Assembly (NCBI GenBank): GCA_021106755.1
Contig: JAIOTM010000360.1
Span: 1-5,343 of the forward strand
Length of the DNA stretch: 5,343 nt
Source: Candidatus Cloacimonadota bacterium
GTDB taxonomy: Bacteria; Cloacimonadota; Cloacimonadia; Cloacimonadales; JAIOQZ01
Reading direction: 5' to 3'
Shown here: positions 1-5,343 of the stretch, in pieces
Layout: the number at the start of each line of letters is the position of its first letter
Position numbering within the stretch: position 1 is the first letter of the stretch
Translations under genes and position numbers: made by a program
Notes under the pieces: generated by a model
Databases searched by the model: none
Told to the model about the DNA's origin: nothing
What the model saw: the letters and a program-made list of their open reading frames with translations, nothing else

Positions 1-351
1 AATACGTGCTTCCTCGGAGATGTCCACCTGAACAAGGTCGCCGGCAGTTAACAAGTTACGGGTGGAATAATTAATCTGCTTGAGTCGTCCGCTCACAATG
101 CAGTTCAGAGTCTCACCGTTTTGCGTCTCGACAATTGCCTTGTATCCCGCCCGAACTTCTATCACCCTTGCTAACACTAATCGAATGTTTTGTTTCAGAG
201 TGAGTTCACTCTTTTCTGGAATCTTTTTTTCCGCTCGCTTATCTTCCGCTATTACCAACTCAAAAAAATCATCAGGATTATTCAAAGGTACATTTTTCAG
301 GTTCACATTCTGGCGGGTGAACCGCTTTTTATCACGTTTTTTACGTACCAT
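1..351 (-). CDS. rsgA: Ribosome small subunit-dependent GTPase A (RsgA), N-terminal part, cut by window edge
   Basis: This reading frame of 117 codons runs off the left edge without a stop. RsgA is a circularly permuted GTPase that acts late in 30S subunit maturation. It has an N-terminal OB fold, a GTPase domain and a C-terminal zinc domain; only the first is visible here. Residues 58-110 look like the RsgA OB fold: a strand ARVIEV, then AGYKAIVETQNGE, a conserved-type cysteine (C84) followed by SGRLK, and AGDLVQVD, which matches the family's VGDxV signature. Residues 1-57 form a charged extension that opens with the very basic MVRKKRDKKRFTR, plausibly an rRNA-binding tail. The start is fixed: the only in-frame ATG after an upstream TAG at 375-373 is at 351. 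It lies one base after the nadD stop and has no visible Shine-Dalgarno site, so translation is probably coupled to nadD. Another OB-fold protein cannot be excluded because the GTPase motifs lie outside the window. Confidence 0.75.
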   Translation of the reverse strand, partial: MVRKKRDKKRFTRQNVNLKNVPLNNPDDFFELVIAEDKRAEKKIPEKSELTLKQNIRLVLARVIEVRAGYKAIVETQNGETLNCIVSGRLKQINYSTRNLLTAGDLVQVDISEEARI

Positions 352-352
352 A

Positions 353-919
353 CTATGTACTGTAGAAAGAGGCTACCGACTTTGGTACATAGGGAGCTAT
401 ATCCTCATGATTGAGAATCATAAATCGAATCTCAGATGAGGAAATATCTACCGGAGGCATATTAACATAGCTGATTCTGTGGGCAAAAGGAGCAAGGTCT
501 GGGGCAGGACACATTGAGTCGCTTCGGTTTACCACAACAAACCCGCACTCCGTAATAAGTTCCTGCCAACGATGCCATGTCGTCAGCTCTGCTAATGAAT
601 CCTCACCAACAATGAAGAAAAATTCGTCTTCTGGATACAGTTTCGATAGCTTTCGTACAAGATTGAGGGAATAGCTTGTCCCGGATGTATTATCGGCGTT
701 ACAGACTTCAAGCCCGTCAATCTTGCGGATACTCAGTGAAATCAGTTCATAGCGGATTGAATAGTCAGTGATAATCTGATTTTTTTTCTGAGGTGGTATC
801 GAAGCAGGTACGAGTAGAACTTTATCTAAGTGCAATTTATTTTTAACATGCAACGCGACCGCTATGTGTCCGTTGTGAAGCGGGTCGAACGTACCTCCGA
901 GAATACCTGTTCGGCTCAT
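353..919 (-). CDS. nadD: Nicotinate-nucleotide adenylyltransferase NadD
   Basis: NadD transfers AMP from ATP to nicotinate mononucleotide, giving deamido-NAD in cytosolic NAD biosynthesis. The 188-residue length is usual for the family. The nucleotidyltransferase signature GGTFDPLHNGH is at residues 8-18, including the HxGH-type motif (H15, H18). Further family marks are TSYSLNLV (81-88), FFIVGEDSLAELTTWHRW (101-118, with the two tryptophans typical of NadD), DISSSEIR (158-165, the ISSxxIR ATP-binding motif) and a YVPxxVxxF-type C-terminus (177-185). The substrate loop reads IPPQKK where many NadD proteins have PPHK. The ATG overlaps the bamD stop in ATGA, with AAAGGA only two bases before it, which suggests translational coupling. 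The enzyme has no obvious functional link to the envelope genes before it. Identification is secure. Confidence 0.96.
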   Translation of the reverse strand: MSRTGILGGTFDPLHNGHIAVALHVKNKLHLDKVLLVPASIPPQKKNQIITDYSIRYELISLSIRKIDGLEVCNADNTSGTSYSLNLVRKLSKLYPEDEFFFIVGEDSLAELTTWHRWQELITECGFVVVNRSDSMCPAPDLAPFAHRISYVNMPPVDISSSEIRFMILNHEDIAPYVPKSVASFYST

Positions 920-1665
920 AATCCTTTGAGCTTACTGAACTTTCTCTCAATTTTTCTGGTTTCTTTCGATTCTGGAAAATGTGTTTTCATAAGATTGAGA
1001 GTTGCCTGAGTGTTTGGTCTGTCTTTGCGGTAGAGATATACTTTCGCGGCATAGTAAAGAGATTTCATCTCTAATTTGTCATGATTGCCAAGCTCTATTA
1101 CTTCGTTCAGATATAGCAACGCGGCACTGTAATCCCATGTCTTGTAATAAATATACCCATTCCAGTAGTTTTTCTCAATCAGCTTTTTCTGGGCTTTCCT
1201 GATGAATTCAAGTGCTTTCGGTTTTTTCTCATGCTGGGGAAAACCTTCCATAAAGGTTTGAAACGCCGTAATAGCTTGTTTGGTCTCGTCTTGAGTATAG
1301 TGAGGAGAAAGTGATAATTCCCACCAGCAGAAACCAATCCTGTAATACGCTGTCGCGATTTCGTCAAAATCGGGGAAAAGACGAATCATTTCTTCATATT
1401 CAAATCGGGCTTCGCTGTACTCTTCTTGCTGGAAATAGCAGTCACCCAGCCTGAATTGAGCCAGTGCGGTTTCGGATGATTTTCGTTCCAGAACAACAGC
1501 TTCATAATAGGGAATTGCTTTTCGGAATTTCCCCGCGTCATAGTACTCATTGCCCTTGCTAATCTTTGCCGTAGTTGACATTCTGCTGATTTTAGATGCT
1601 GTACTGCAACCCGATAAAACAAGTAACAATAAGCATATACCAAGAAATATACGTGTTTTCATCAT
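916..1665 (-). CDS. bamD: Outer-membrane protein assembly lipoprotein BamD (YfiO family)
   Basis: This 249-residue protein has the length and layout of BamD, the lipoprotein of the BAM complex that helps BamA insert beta-barrel proteins into the outer membrane. It starts with a lipoprotein signal peptide: K3-R5, a leucine-rich core, and lipobox LSGC with C20 as the lipidated residue. The rest is helical TPR-like repeats, roughly 34-66 (KGNEYYDAGKFRKAIPYYE), 68-100 (AQFRLGDCYFQQEEYSEA), 103-143, 163-195 and 203-232. Residues 119-143, with LSPHYTQDETKQAITAFQTF followed by MEGFP, match the BamD-typical SPxxTDQ...Ai.aFq.fi..yP segment. Translation can begin at either of two adjacent ATG codons (1665 or 1662). 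A weak GGTGGT site lies nine bases upstream of the first, inside the end of the preceding gene. The stop overlaps nadD. Another TPR lipoprotein is possible, but BamD fits best. Confidence 0.85.
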   Translation of the reverse strand: MMKTRIFLGICLLLLVLSGCSTASKISRMSTTAKISKGNEYYDAGKFRKAIPYYEAVVLERKSSETALAQFRLGDCYFQQEEYSEARFEYEEMIRLFPDFDEIATAYYRIGFCWWELSLSPHYTQDETKQAITAFQTFMEGFPQHEKKPKALEFIRKAQKKLIEKNYWNGYIYYKTWDYSAALLYLNEVIELGNHDKLEMKSLYYAAKVYLYRKDRPNTQATLNLMKTHFPESKETRKIERKFSKLKGL

Positions 1666-1668
1666 GAA

Positions 1669-2187
1669 TTAATTACCACCATAGTAAAATAAGTAGATGA
1701 GACCGCCAATTACGGTAAGAATCACAACTGGATCGTACCAGTGCATTCTGAACTCACCCTCCGCGTTAACGGGATTCCGTGTATAAAGTTTCAAAGAATG
1801 AAACGCTGTTATCTGCTGATGGAATCGAATTTCCAGATTGAAGGTGTGTTTGTTACGCAGATAACGACTATCAGTAAGCAGACCTCTGCTTCCCTTCACC
1901 TGCGAAACAGAGTTATAAGAGATTTCGCAAGTGGCGGAATTCTCATTTGGAGTACTTACAACAATATATTGTTGCCTGATAAGATATTCCTTCAATCGAA
2001 TACGCAAAGGAGCAGTAAACTCCCCCGCGTCCACCTGAAGGAAAACAGGCTTGTCGGCGGGAATAAACCCGCTGAGTTGTTGAAACACTTCCTGAGGTAT
2101 ATCTTCCGGTTTGAAGTACTCATTCTGAACGTCTGCCGACAACCAGCCGACTGCAACCACAACAATTACGAGAAGTAGATGTTTCAT
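1669..2187 (-). CDS. Unrecognised exported protein with C-terminal hydrophobic segment
   Basis: I do not recognise this 172-residue protein. Residues 1-18 form a signal peptide (MKH, a valine-rich core, and WLSA as a likely signal peptidase I site). There is no lipobox cysteine. The middle reads as mixed alpha/beta: a strand PVFLQVDAG (47-55), an amphipathic helix APLRIRLKEYLIRQQ (59-73), a strand YIVVS (74-78), then alternating strand-like stretches TCEISYNSV (86-94) and HTFNLEIRFHQ (114-124). Residues 152-168 (DPVVILTVIGGLIYLFY) are a membrane segment, followed by only GGN. The protein is therefore probably held in the inner membrane by its C-terminus, with the body in the periplasm. It starts in an ATGA overlap with the CpoB-like gene, behind a good AGGGAG site, and ends three bases before bamD, so an envelope role is likely. 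The helix-strand pattern faintly recalls LptE-like or related periplasmic folds; this is a guess. Confidence 0.85.
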   Translation of the reverse strand: MKHLLLVIVVVAVGWLSADVQNEYFKPEDIPQEVFQQLSGFIPADKPVFLQVDAGEFTAPLRIRLKEYLIRQQYIVVSTPNENSATCEISYNSVSQVKGSRGLLTDSRYLRNKHTFNLEIRFHQQITAFHSLKLYTRNPVNAEGEFRMHWYDPVVILTVIGGLIYLFYYGGN

Positions 2188-2612
2188 TTCAACTCCCTGA
2201 TGAATCGGTTCACTTTATTCATATACGGATAATCTGGATATTCTTTTGCCACTCGTTTCATTTCAAGCAATGCCTGTTTTTTTTGTCCCAACTTGTCGTA
2301 GCATTTGGCGATTTTTATCTGTGCGTCTGGTGCTTTGGGGGTTTCAGGATAGAAGTCCACAATTCCCTGAAAAACTTTAAGAGCGGCAGTAAAATCTTCC
2401 TGAGCATAGAGGCATTCAGCCTGCCAGTAATGAGCGTTAACAACTAACGGGTCTTGGGGGTATTGCTCTATGAAGTCACGAAAATTACGTTCCGCCGCTT
2501 CAAAATTTCCTTTTTCATACAAGTGGCGGGAAGCCTCGTAGATTTCAGTTGTGCTGAGAGCCTGCAATAGAGACAGGCATAACAGTATAGTGAACAATAC
2601 CCCGTTTTTCAT
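2184..2612 (-). CDS. Short exported TPR protein, CpoB/YbgF C-terminal domain-like
   Basis: This 142-residue protein has a signal peptide (residues 1 to about 20: MKNG, a hydrophobic core, and LQALS near the cleavage site) and then three TPR-like repeats. These are at about 24-52 (IYEASRHLYEKGNFEAAERN), 59-90 (NAHYWQAECLYAQEDFTAAL) and 96-126 (DAQIKIAKCYDKLGQKKQAL). The wording closely follows the C-terminal domain of CpoB/YbgF, including F..fi..YP..p...NA.YW..E, F...YP.tpKapdA and K.a.cy..LG. CpoB is the Tol-associated periplasmic protein that coordinates peptidoglycan synthesis with outer-membrane constriction. The N-terminal coiled-coil trimerisation region of full-length CpoB is absent, and no tol or pal gene is in view, so the CpoB role itself is not established. 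The gene starts two bases after the aminopeptidase stop, behind an AAGGG site, and overlaps the next gene by four bases. Confidence 0.85.
   Translation of the reverse strand: MKNGVLFTILLCLSLLQALSTTEIYEASRHLYEKGNFEAAERNFRDFIEQYPQDPLVVNAHYWQAECLYAQEDFTAALKVFQGIVDFYPETPKAPDAQIKIAKCYDKLGQKKQALLEMKRVAKEYPDYPYMNKVNRFIRELK
2193..2198 (-). promoter_or_regulatory. Ribosome binding site of the 172-residue envelope gene
   Basis: AGGGAG on the minus strand lies five bases before the ATG at 2187, inside the last codons of the CpoB-like gene. It confirms that the gene starts at the ATGA overlap and not further downstream. Confidence 0.75.
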
Positions 2613-2613
2613 A

Positions 2614-4026
2614 TTATACCCTTAACATAAACGATTTATAAGCCTCTCCGGTAGAGTACAAATCCGCTTTACTACATATTTCGTAAGGTGCATGCATGGA
2701 AATAAGAGGAGTGCCGCAATCCAGCACTTCGGCACCATAGCGAGCAAAGAACATGGCAACTGTTCCACCGCCACCCTCGTCCACTTTGCCCAACTCACCC
2801 ATTTGCCAATTAACACCATCAGCATTGAAAGCCCGCAACACTTCCGCGAGGAATTCCGGGTTGGCATCGTTGGAGTTTTTCTTTCCACCCGTACCGGTAA
2901 ACTTAGTAATATTCACTCCTTTTCCCAGAACAGCTGCGTTTTGTAATTCGTGCACATCAGGGAAATTCGGATTAACTGCTACGTTTACATCGGCGGAAAG
3001 AATATGAGAACGTATCAGGGTTTTGCGAAGCGTGTTGTTATCCGTTGCTTCACCGTTGTATGCCAGCAAGTCAGCGACAAAATCTTCTAAGAAAACGGAG
3101 TCAGCCCCGGTATTACCTCTGCTACCTACTTCTTCTTTGTCCACAAGTAGCACAATAACTGTACGATCCGGTTTGGAAACCTCTAAAATCGCCTGCATGG
3201 CGGCAAAGGTGCAAATCCGGTCGTCTTGACCATAACCCAGCACCATACTACGGTCCAGTCCCAGATCGCGGGCTTTTCCGGCAGGAACAAGTTCAAGTTC
3301 CGCACTGAGCAAATCTTTTTCTTCAATGCCGTAAAGCTCGTTTATGAGTACCAGTGCCTGTGTTTTCACAGCTTGTTTGATGCTTTTTTCAGATTCCGGC
3401 GGGATAGGAATAGAGTTAAATATAACATTCATTTTCCCTGCGGTGTGGGCTTCGCCAATCTTTTTTGAACCTTGTTCTTTCTGGGCAAGGTGAGGTAACA
3501 GGTCAGGAATCACAAATACTGGTTCATCTTCTTTCTCACCGATGGACACATTGATAATTCCCCCTTTTTTATCAATAACAACACCATGAAGTGCCAGCGG
3601 GGTGGAAAACCATTGATATTTTCTTATTCCGCCATAATAATGGGTACGCAACATACCAAGGTTAGTGTTCATGTCTTCGTAGAGTGGATTCTGTTTAAGA
3701 TCAATTCTGGGAGAATCTATATGGGCAACAACAACGTTAACGCCTTCGGATACAGGTTTTTCCCCGAACCGGGCAGCAGCGAGGTTTTTACCGCGATGGA
3801 TTCCGTAAACAGCTTTCTTGCCTTTGGTGGTGTAAATGCTATTGAAATTATTCGACTTGAGCAAATTCTCGGAAGTTGCCACAGTCTCCCGAACAGTCTT
3901 ACACATATCTAAGAAAGTCTTATAGGTTTCTGCATATTCGGTTACTTTTTTCAGACTCTTCCTGTCTGCTTTTTCCCAGAAAAGCTTTGGTTTGTACAGA
4001 AGTTCTTTAGCTTTATCAGCTTTCAT
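2614..4026 (-). CDS. M18 family zinc aminopeptidase (aspartyl aminopeptidase-like)
   Basis: This 470-residue cytosolic protein has no signal peptide and is a member of peptidase family M18. These enzymes remove N-terminal residues, often acidic ones, from peptides using a dinuclear metal site, and usually form dodecameric tetrahedral particles. All expected metal and catalytic positions are visible: H102 in VVAHIDSPR, D268 in GYGQDDRIC, the catalytic/ligand pair E298-E299 in DKEEVGS, D346 in SADVNVAVNP and H445 in SMHAPYEI. The length agrees with the bacterial branch often labelled 'aminopeptidase 1'. The insert at about residues 105-265 between the first ligand and the rest is the M18 dimerisation (butterfly) domain. 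A strong AGAAGGAG site six bases before the ATG fixes the start and overlaps the greA stop codon. Substrate preference cannot be read from the sequence. Confidence 0.95.
   Translation of the reverse strand: MKADKAKELLYKPKLFWEKADRKSLKKVTEYAETYKTFLDMCKTVRETVATSENLLKSNNFNSIYTTKGKKAVYGIHRGKNLAAARFGEKPVSEGVNVVVAHIDSPRIDLKQNPLYEDMNTNLGMLRTHYYGGIRKYQWFSTPLALHGVVIDKKGGIINVSIGEKEDEPVFVIPDLLPHLAQKEQGSKKIGEAHTAGKMNVIFNSIPIPPESEKSIKQAVKTQALVLINELYGIEEKDLLSAELELVPAGKARDLGLDRSMVLGYGQDDRICTFAAMQAILEVSKPDRTVIVLLVDKEEVGSRGNTGADSVFLEDFVADLLAYNGEATDNNTLRKTLIRSHILSADVNVAVNPNFPDVHELQNAAVLGKGVNITKFTGTGGKKNSNDANPEFLAEVLRAFNADGVNWQMGELGKVDEGGGGTVAMFFARYGAEVLDCGTPLISMHAPYEICSKADLYSTGEAYKSFMLRV
2619..2623 (-). promoter_or_regulatory. 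Ribosome binding site of the CpoB-like gene
   Basis: AAGGG on the minus strand lies within the last sense codons of the aminopeptidase gene, six bases before the ATG at 2612. This arrangement links translation of the two genes. Confidence 0.65.
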
Positions 4027-4032
4027 TTATTT

Positions 4033-4040
4033 CTCCTTCT
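4033..4040 (-). promoter_or_regulatory. Ribosome binding site of the M18 aminopeptidase gene
   Basis: AGAAGGAG, read on the minus strand, lies six bases before the ATG at 4026 and shares two bases with the greA TAG stop (4041-4039). It is one of the two strongest Shine-Dalgarno matches in the window and supports efficient translation of the aminopeptidase. Confidence 0.85.
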
Positions 4041-4512
4041 ACTCAATATTAATTACTTTGAATTTGCGGTCGCCTGCTGGTGCTTTGACAACAAAGAGTT
4101 CCCCTTTTTTCGCTCCGAGCATGGCTTTGCCAATGGGTGAGGCTATTGATACAGCAAGCGCGTTTTCCTGAGGCAAATCTACCTCGTCAACACCAACAAG
4201 CCGATAAACAGTTTCAATATCTTTATCCATCTCGTGGACTGTTACAAAGGCACCGAACCGTACCGCGTCTTTTGGAATTGTAGCCGTATCCACCACTTGC
4301 AGTTTTGCAAGTCGTCGTTGAAGATGGCTCAGCTCATTATCAATACGGCGTTGGCGTTCTCGCGCGGCATGATATTCCGCGTTTTCTTTCAAGTCACCGT
4401 GATCCCGTGCAGTTACTACCTGCTGTACAACTACCGGACGTTCTTCCAAAGCGAGATAGTTCATACGCCTTTTAAGTTGCTTCATTCCATCGGTGGTAAT
4501 GTATTCTGCCAC
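4039..4512 (-). CDS. greA: Transcription elongation factor GreA
   Basis: GreA enters the secondary channel of RNA polymerase and stimulates cleavage of backtracked RNA, which rescues stalled elongation complexes. The 157 residues match the standard length. The N-terminal coiled coil (about 8-75) carries the family signature ARDHGDLKENAEYHAARE (35-52). Its acidic tip residues D40 and E43 correspond to E. coli D41 and E44, which coordinate the catalytic magnesium. The C-terminal FKBP-like domain (about 82-157) includes FGAFVTV, TVYRLVG and ASPIGKAMLG (124-133). The start is a GTG at 4512-4510: an in-frame TAA lies two codons upstream, and the next ATG (residue 10) would cut into the conserved N-terminus. 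The gene begins six bases after the upstream stop. Confidence 0.97.
   Translation of the reverse strand: MAEYITTDGMKQLKRRMNYLALEERPVVVQQVVTARDHGDLKENAEYHAARERQRRIDNELSHLQRRLAKLQVVDTATIPKDAVRFGAFVTVHEMDKDIETVYRLVGVDEVDLPQENALAVSIASPIGKAMLGAKKGELFVVKAPAGDRKFKVINIE
4510..4512 (-). promoter_or_regulatory. GTG start codon of greA with weak ribosome binding site
   Basis: The greA frame opens with GTG. The only purine-rich sequence ahead is GGATAG (4524-4519), which is the end and stop codon of the previous gene. An in-frame TAA at 4518-4516 rules out any earlier start. Initiation is probably helped by ribosomes finishing the upstream gene. Confidence 0.7.
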
Positions 4513-4518
4513 TGTTTA

Positions 4519-5328
4519 CTATCCGTTTTTCTTGCGATTAAGTAGTTTCTGACCGTTTAACGCAGCTCTTTTCAGTCGTGCGTTTCCGCTTCTTACCCAC
4601 ATATTCACAGCCTGTTCAATCACTTCATCATAGAGAATAATTGCCCCCGTGAGAATTTCTACAAAATCTGGTTGCCGTGTGTTTTTGTATTTTTCATAAA
4701 CAGACAGATAAAACTCTTCGTCGATTTTTCCCAGTACCTTCAAAAAACGAATATTCGCCGTAATCATTTCGGCAGAGGGATTAAACCAGTAGGTTTCCAG
4801 TCGCTTGAAAATATCTTTAATCAAATCGGGATTGAATTTCATGAGTTTTTCAAGAAGCTTCACGAGACTTTCTTTTACAGCCTCGTTATCCTCTTTGAAC
4901 CACTTCATAACCATATCTAAGTACTTTGAAGTATCTTTTTTCAATAGTGGCAGTACTGCCTTATCGAGTAGTAGAATAATATCATGGGGGTCTTTCGCTT
5001 TATGCAGAAAACCAGCAATTAAATCGGTAAAAAAAACAGGATCTTTTTTAATCACTCTCGCCATGATATAAGCTAACGCCCATCTGCCATAATCGTCTTT
5101 CTTCCACAGGTATTTGTAGAATTCGACATACTCCATTGGTTTCTTTGCCATTTTTTTTGCCAGTGTTTTAGCAATAAAGGTAATGACTTCTTTTGGAACT
5201 TTGTTATCGATACGTTCGGGATACGCGTTGTAGATTATTTCAAAATTGAATTCATCTCGTGGCAGTTTCCGGGAAAAGAAGTCCTCGGTATCCTGCTGTA
5301 ATCTAATTTTCCAATCCATCGGGATCAT
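4519..5328 (-). CDS. Helical-repeat (HEAT/AlkD-like) protein of unknown function
   Basis: I cannot assign a function to this 269-residue protein. It has no signal peptide or membrane segment and should be cytosolic. It is almost entirely amphipathic helix, lysine- and aromatic-rich, arranged as paired helices about 35-40 residues apart. Visible units include 46-73 (KEVITFIAKTLAKKMAKK...), 79-110 (DYGRWALAYIMARVIKKDP...), 114-145, 147-180 (NEAVKESLVKLLEKLMKFNP...) and 188-215. The 'RWALAYIMARVIKKDP' and 'AVKESLVKLLEKL' wording resembles HEAT or ALK repeats, which usually form curved scaffolds that bind proteins or nucleic acids. The C-terminus is very basic (RLKRAALNGQKLLNRKKNG). The ATG at 5328 is chosen because an AAAAGGAG site sits six bases before it; the alternative ATG at residue 4 is spaced less well. 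It is the first gene of the visible run and precedes greA by six bases. Confidence 0.88.
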   Translation of the reverse strand: MIPMDWKIRLQQDTEDFFSRKLPRDEFNFEIIYNAYPERIDNKVPKEVITFIAKTLAKKMAKKPMEYVEFYKYLWKKDDYGRWALAYIMARVIKKDPVFFTDLIAGFLHKAKDPHDIILLLDKAVLPLLKKDTSKYLDMVMKWFKEDNEAVKESLVKLLEKLMKFNPDLIKDIFKRLETYWFNPSAEMITANIRFLKVLGKIDEEFYLSVYEKYKNTRQPDFVEILTGAIILYDEVIEQAVNMWVRSGNARLKRAALNGQKLLNRKKNG

Positions 5329-5334
5329 AGTTAA

Positions 5335-5342
5335 CTCCTTTT
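5335..5342 (-). promoter_or_regulatory. Ribosome binding site of the HEAT-like gene
   Basis: AAAAGGAG, read on the minus strand, lies six bases before the ATG at 5328. It decides between two nearby in-frame ATG codons in favour of the first. A TAA at 5333-5331 in the spacer could be the stop of a gene beyond the right edge, but this cannot be settled here. Confidence 0.8.
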
Positions 5343-5343
5343 C

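Noticed and set aside
80..439. A plus-strand open frame of 119 codons at the left end.
   Set aside because: It lies opposite the conserved RsgA start region and the NadD C-terminus, and its translation shows no recognisable motif or ribosome binding site.
1741..2178. A plus-strand open frame of 145 codons opposite the 172-residue envelope gene.
   Set aside because: The minus-strand gene has a signal peptide, membrane segment, ribosome binding site and operon spacing. The plus-strand frame has none of these and reads as an antisense shadow.
2613..2618. A perfect TATAAT on the minus strand just before the CpoB-like start, considered as a promoter -10 box.
   Set aside because: A transcript from it would start inside the gene, past the ATG. 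The region where a -35 box should lie (TTATAA, 2641-2636) matches TTGACA at only half its positions. The string is explained by the aminopeptidase's last codons and stop.
4021..4041. A transcription terminator between greA and the aminopeptidase gene.
   Set aside because: The gap is only 12 bases, holds a strong ribosome binding site and has no hairpin, so read-through is expected.
4519..5328. Naming the helical-repeat protein as DNA glycosylase AlkD.
   Set aside because: The repeats are only broadly HEAT/ALK-like, and I cannot place the aromatic and acidic active-site residues of AlkD by eye.

Overview
The window is a compact run of eight genes, all read from the minus strand (right to left). 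Gaps are 0-12 bases, and two junctions are 4-base ATGA overlaps. No stretch over 300 bases lacks a gene. I see no rRNA, tRNA, CRISPR array, insertion sequence or convincing terminator. The last gene runs off the left edge. The right edge falls just upstream of the ribosome binding site of the first gene.

In transcription order the genes are: a helical-repeat (HEAT-like) protein of unknown function (5328-4519); the transcript cleavage factor GreA (4512-4039); a cytosolic M18 zinc aminopeptidase (4026-2614); a short exported TPR protein resembling the C-terminal domain of CpoB/YbgF (2612-2184); an unrecognised exported 172-residue protein with a C-terminal hydrophobic segment (2187-1669); a BamD-type outer-membrane assembly lipoprotein (1665-916); NadD, nicotinate-nucleotide adenylyltransferase (919-353); and the N-terminal part of the ribosome-assembly GTPase RsgA (351 to the left edge).

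The window therefore mixes housekeeping genes (transcription fidelity, peptide breakdown, NAD synthesis, ribosome maturation) with a three-gene envelope block in the middle. BamD, a lipobox and a CpoB-like protein point to a diderm (Gram-negative type) bacterium. Ordinary Shine-Dalgarno sites, and TAA, TAG and TGA all used as stops, fit the standard bacterial code. The protein style and operon content would suit an FCB-type or candidate-phylum lineage such as Cloacimonadota, but this is only an impression.

I do not see a defence system, mobile element or clearly new system. The most interesting unknowns are the 172-residue envelope protein between the two TPR proteins, and the HEAT-like protein ahead of greA.
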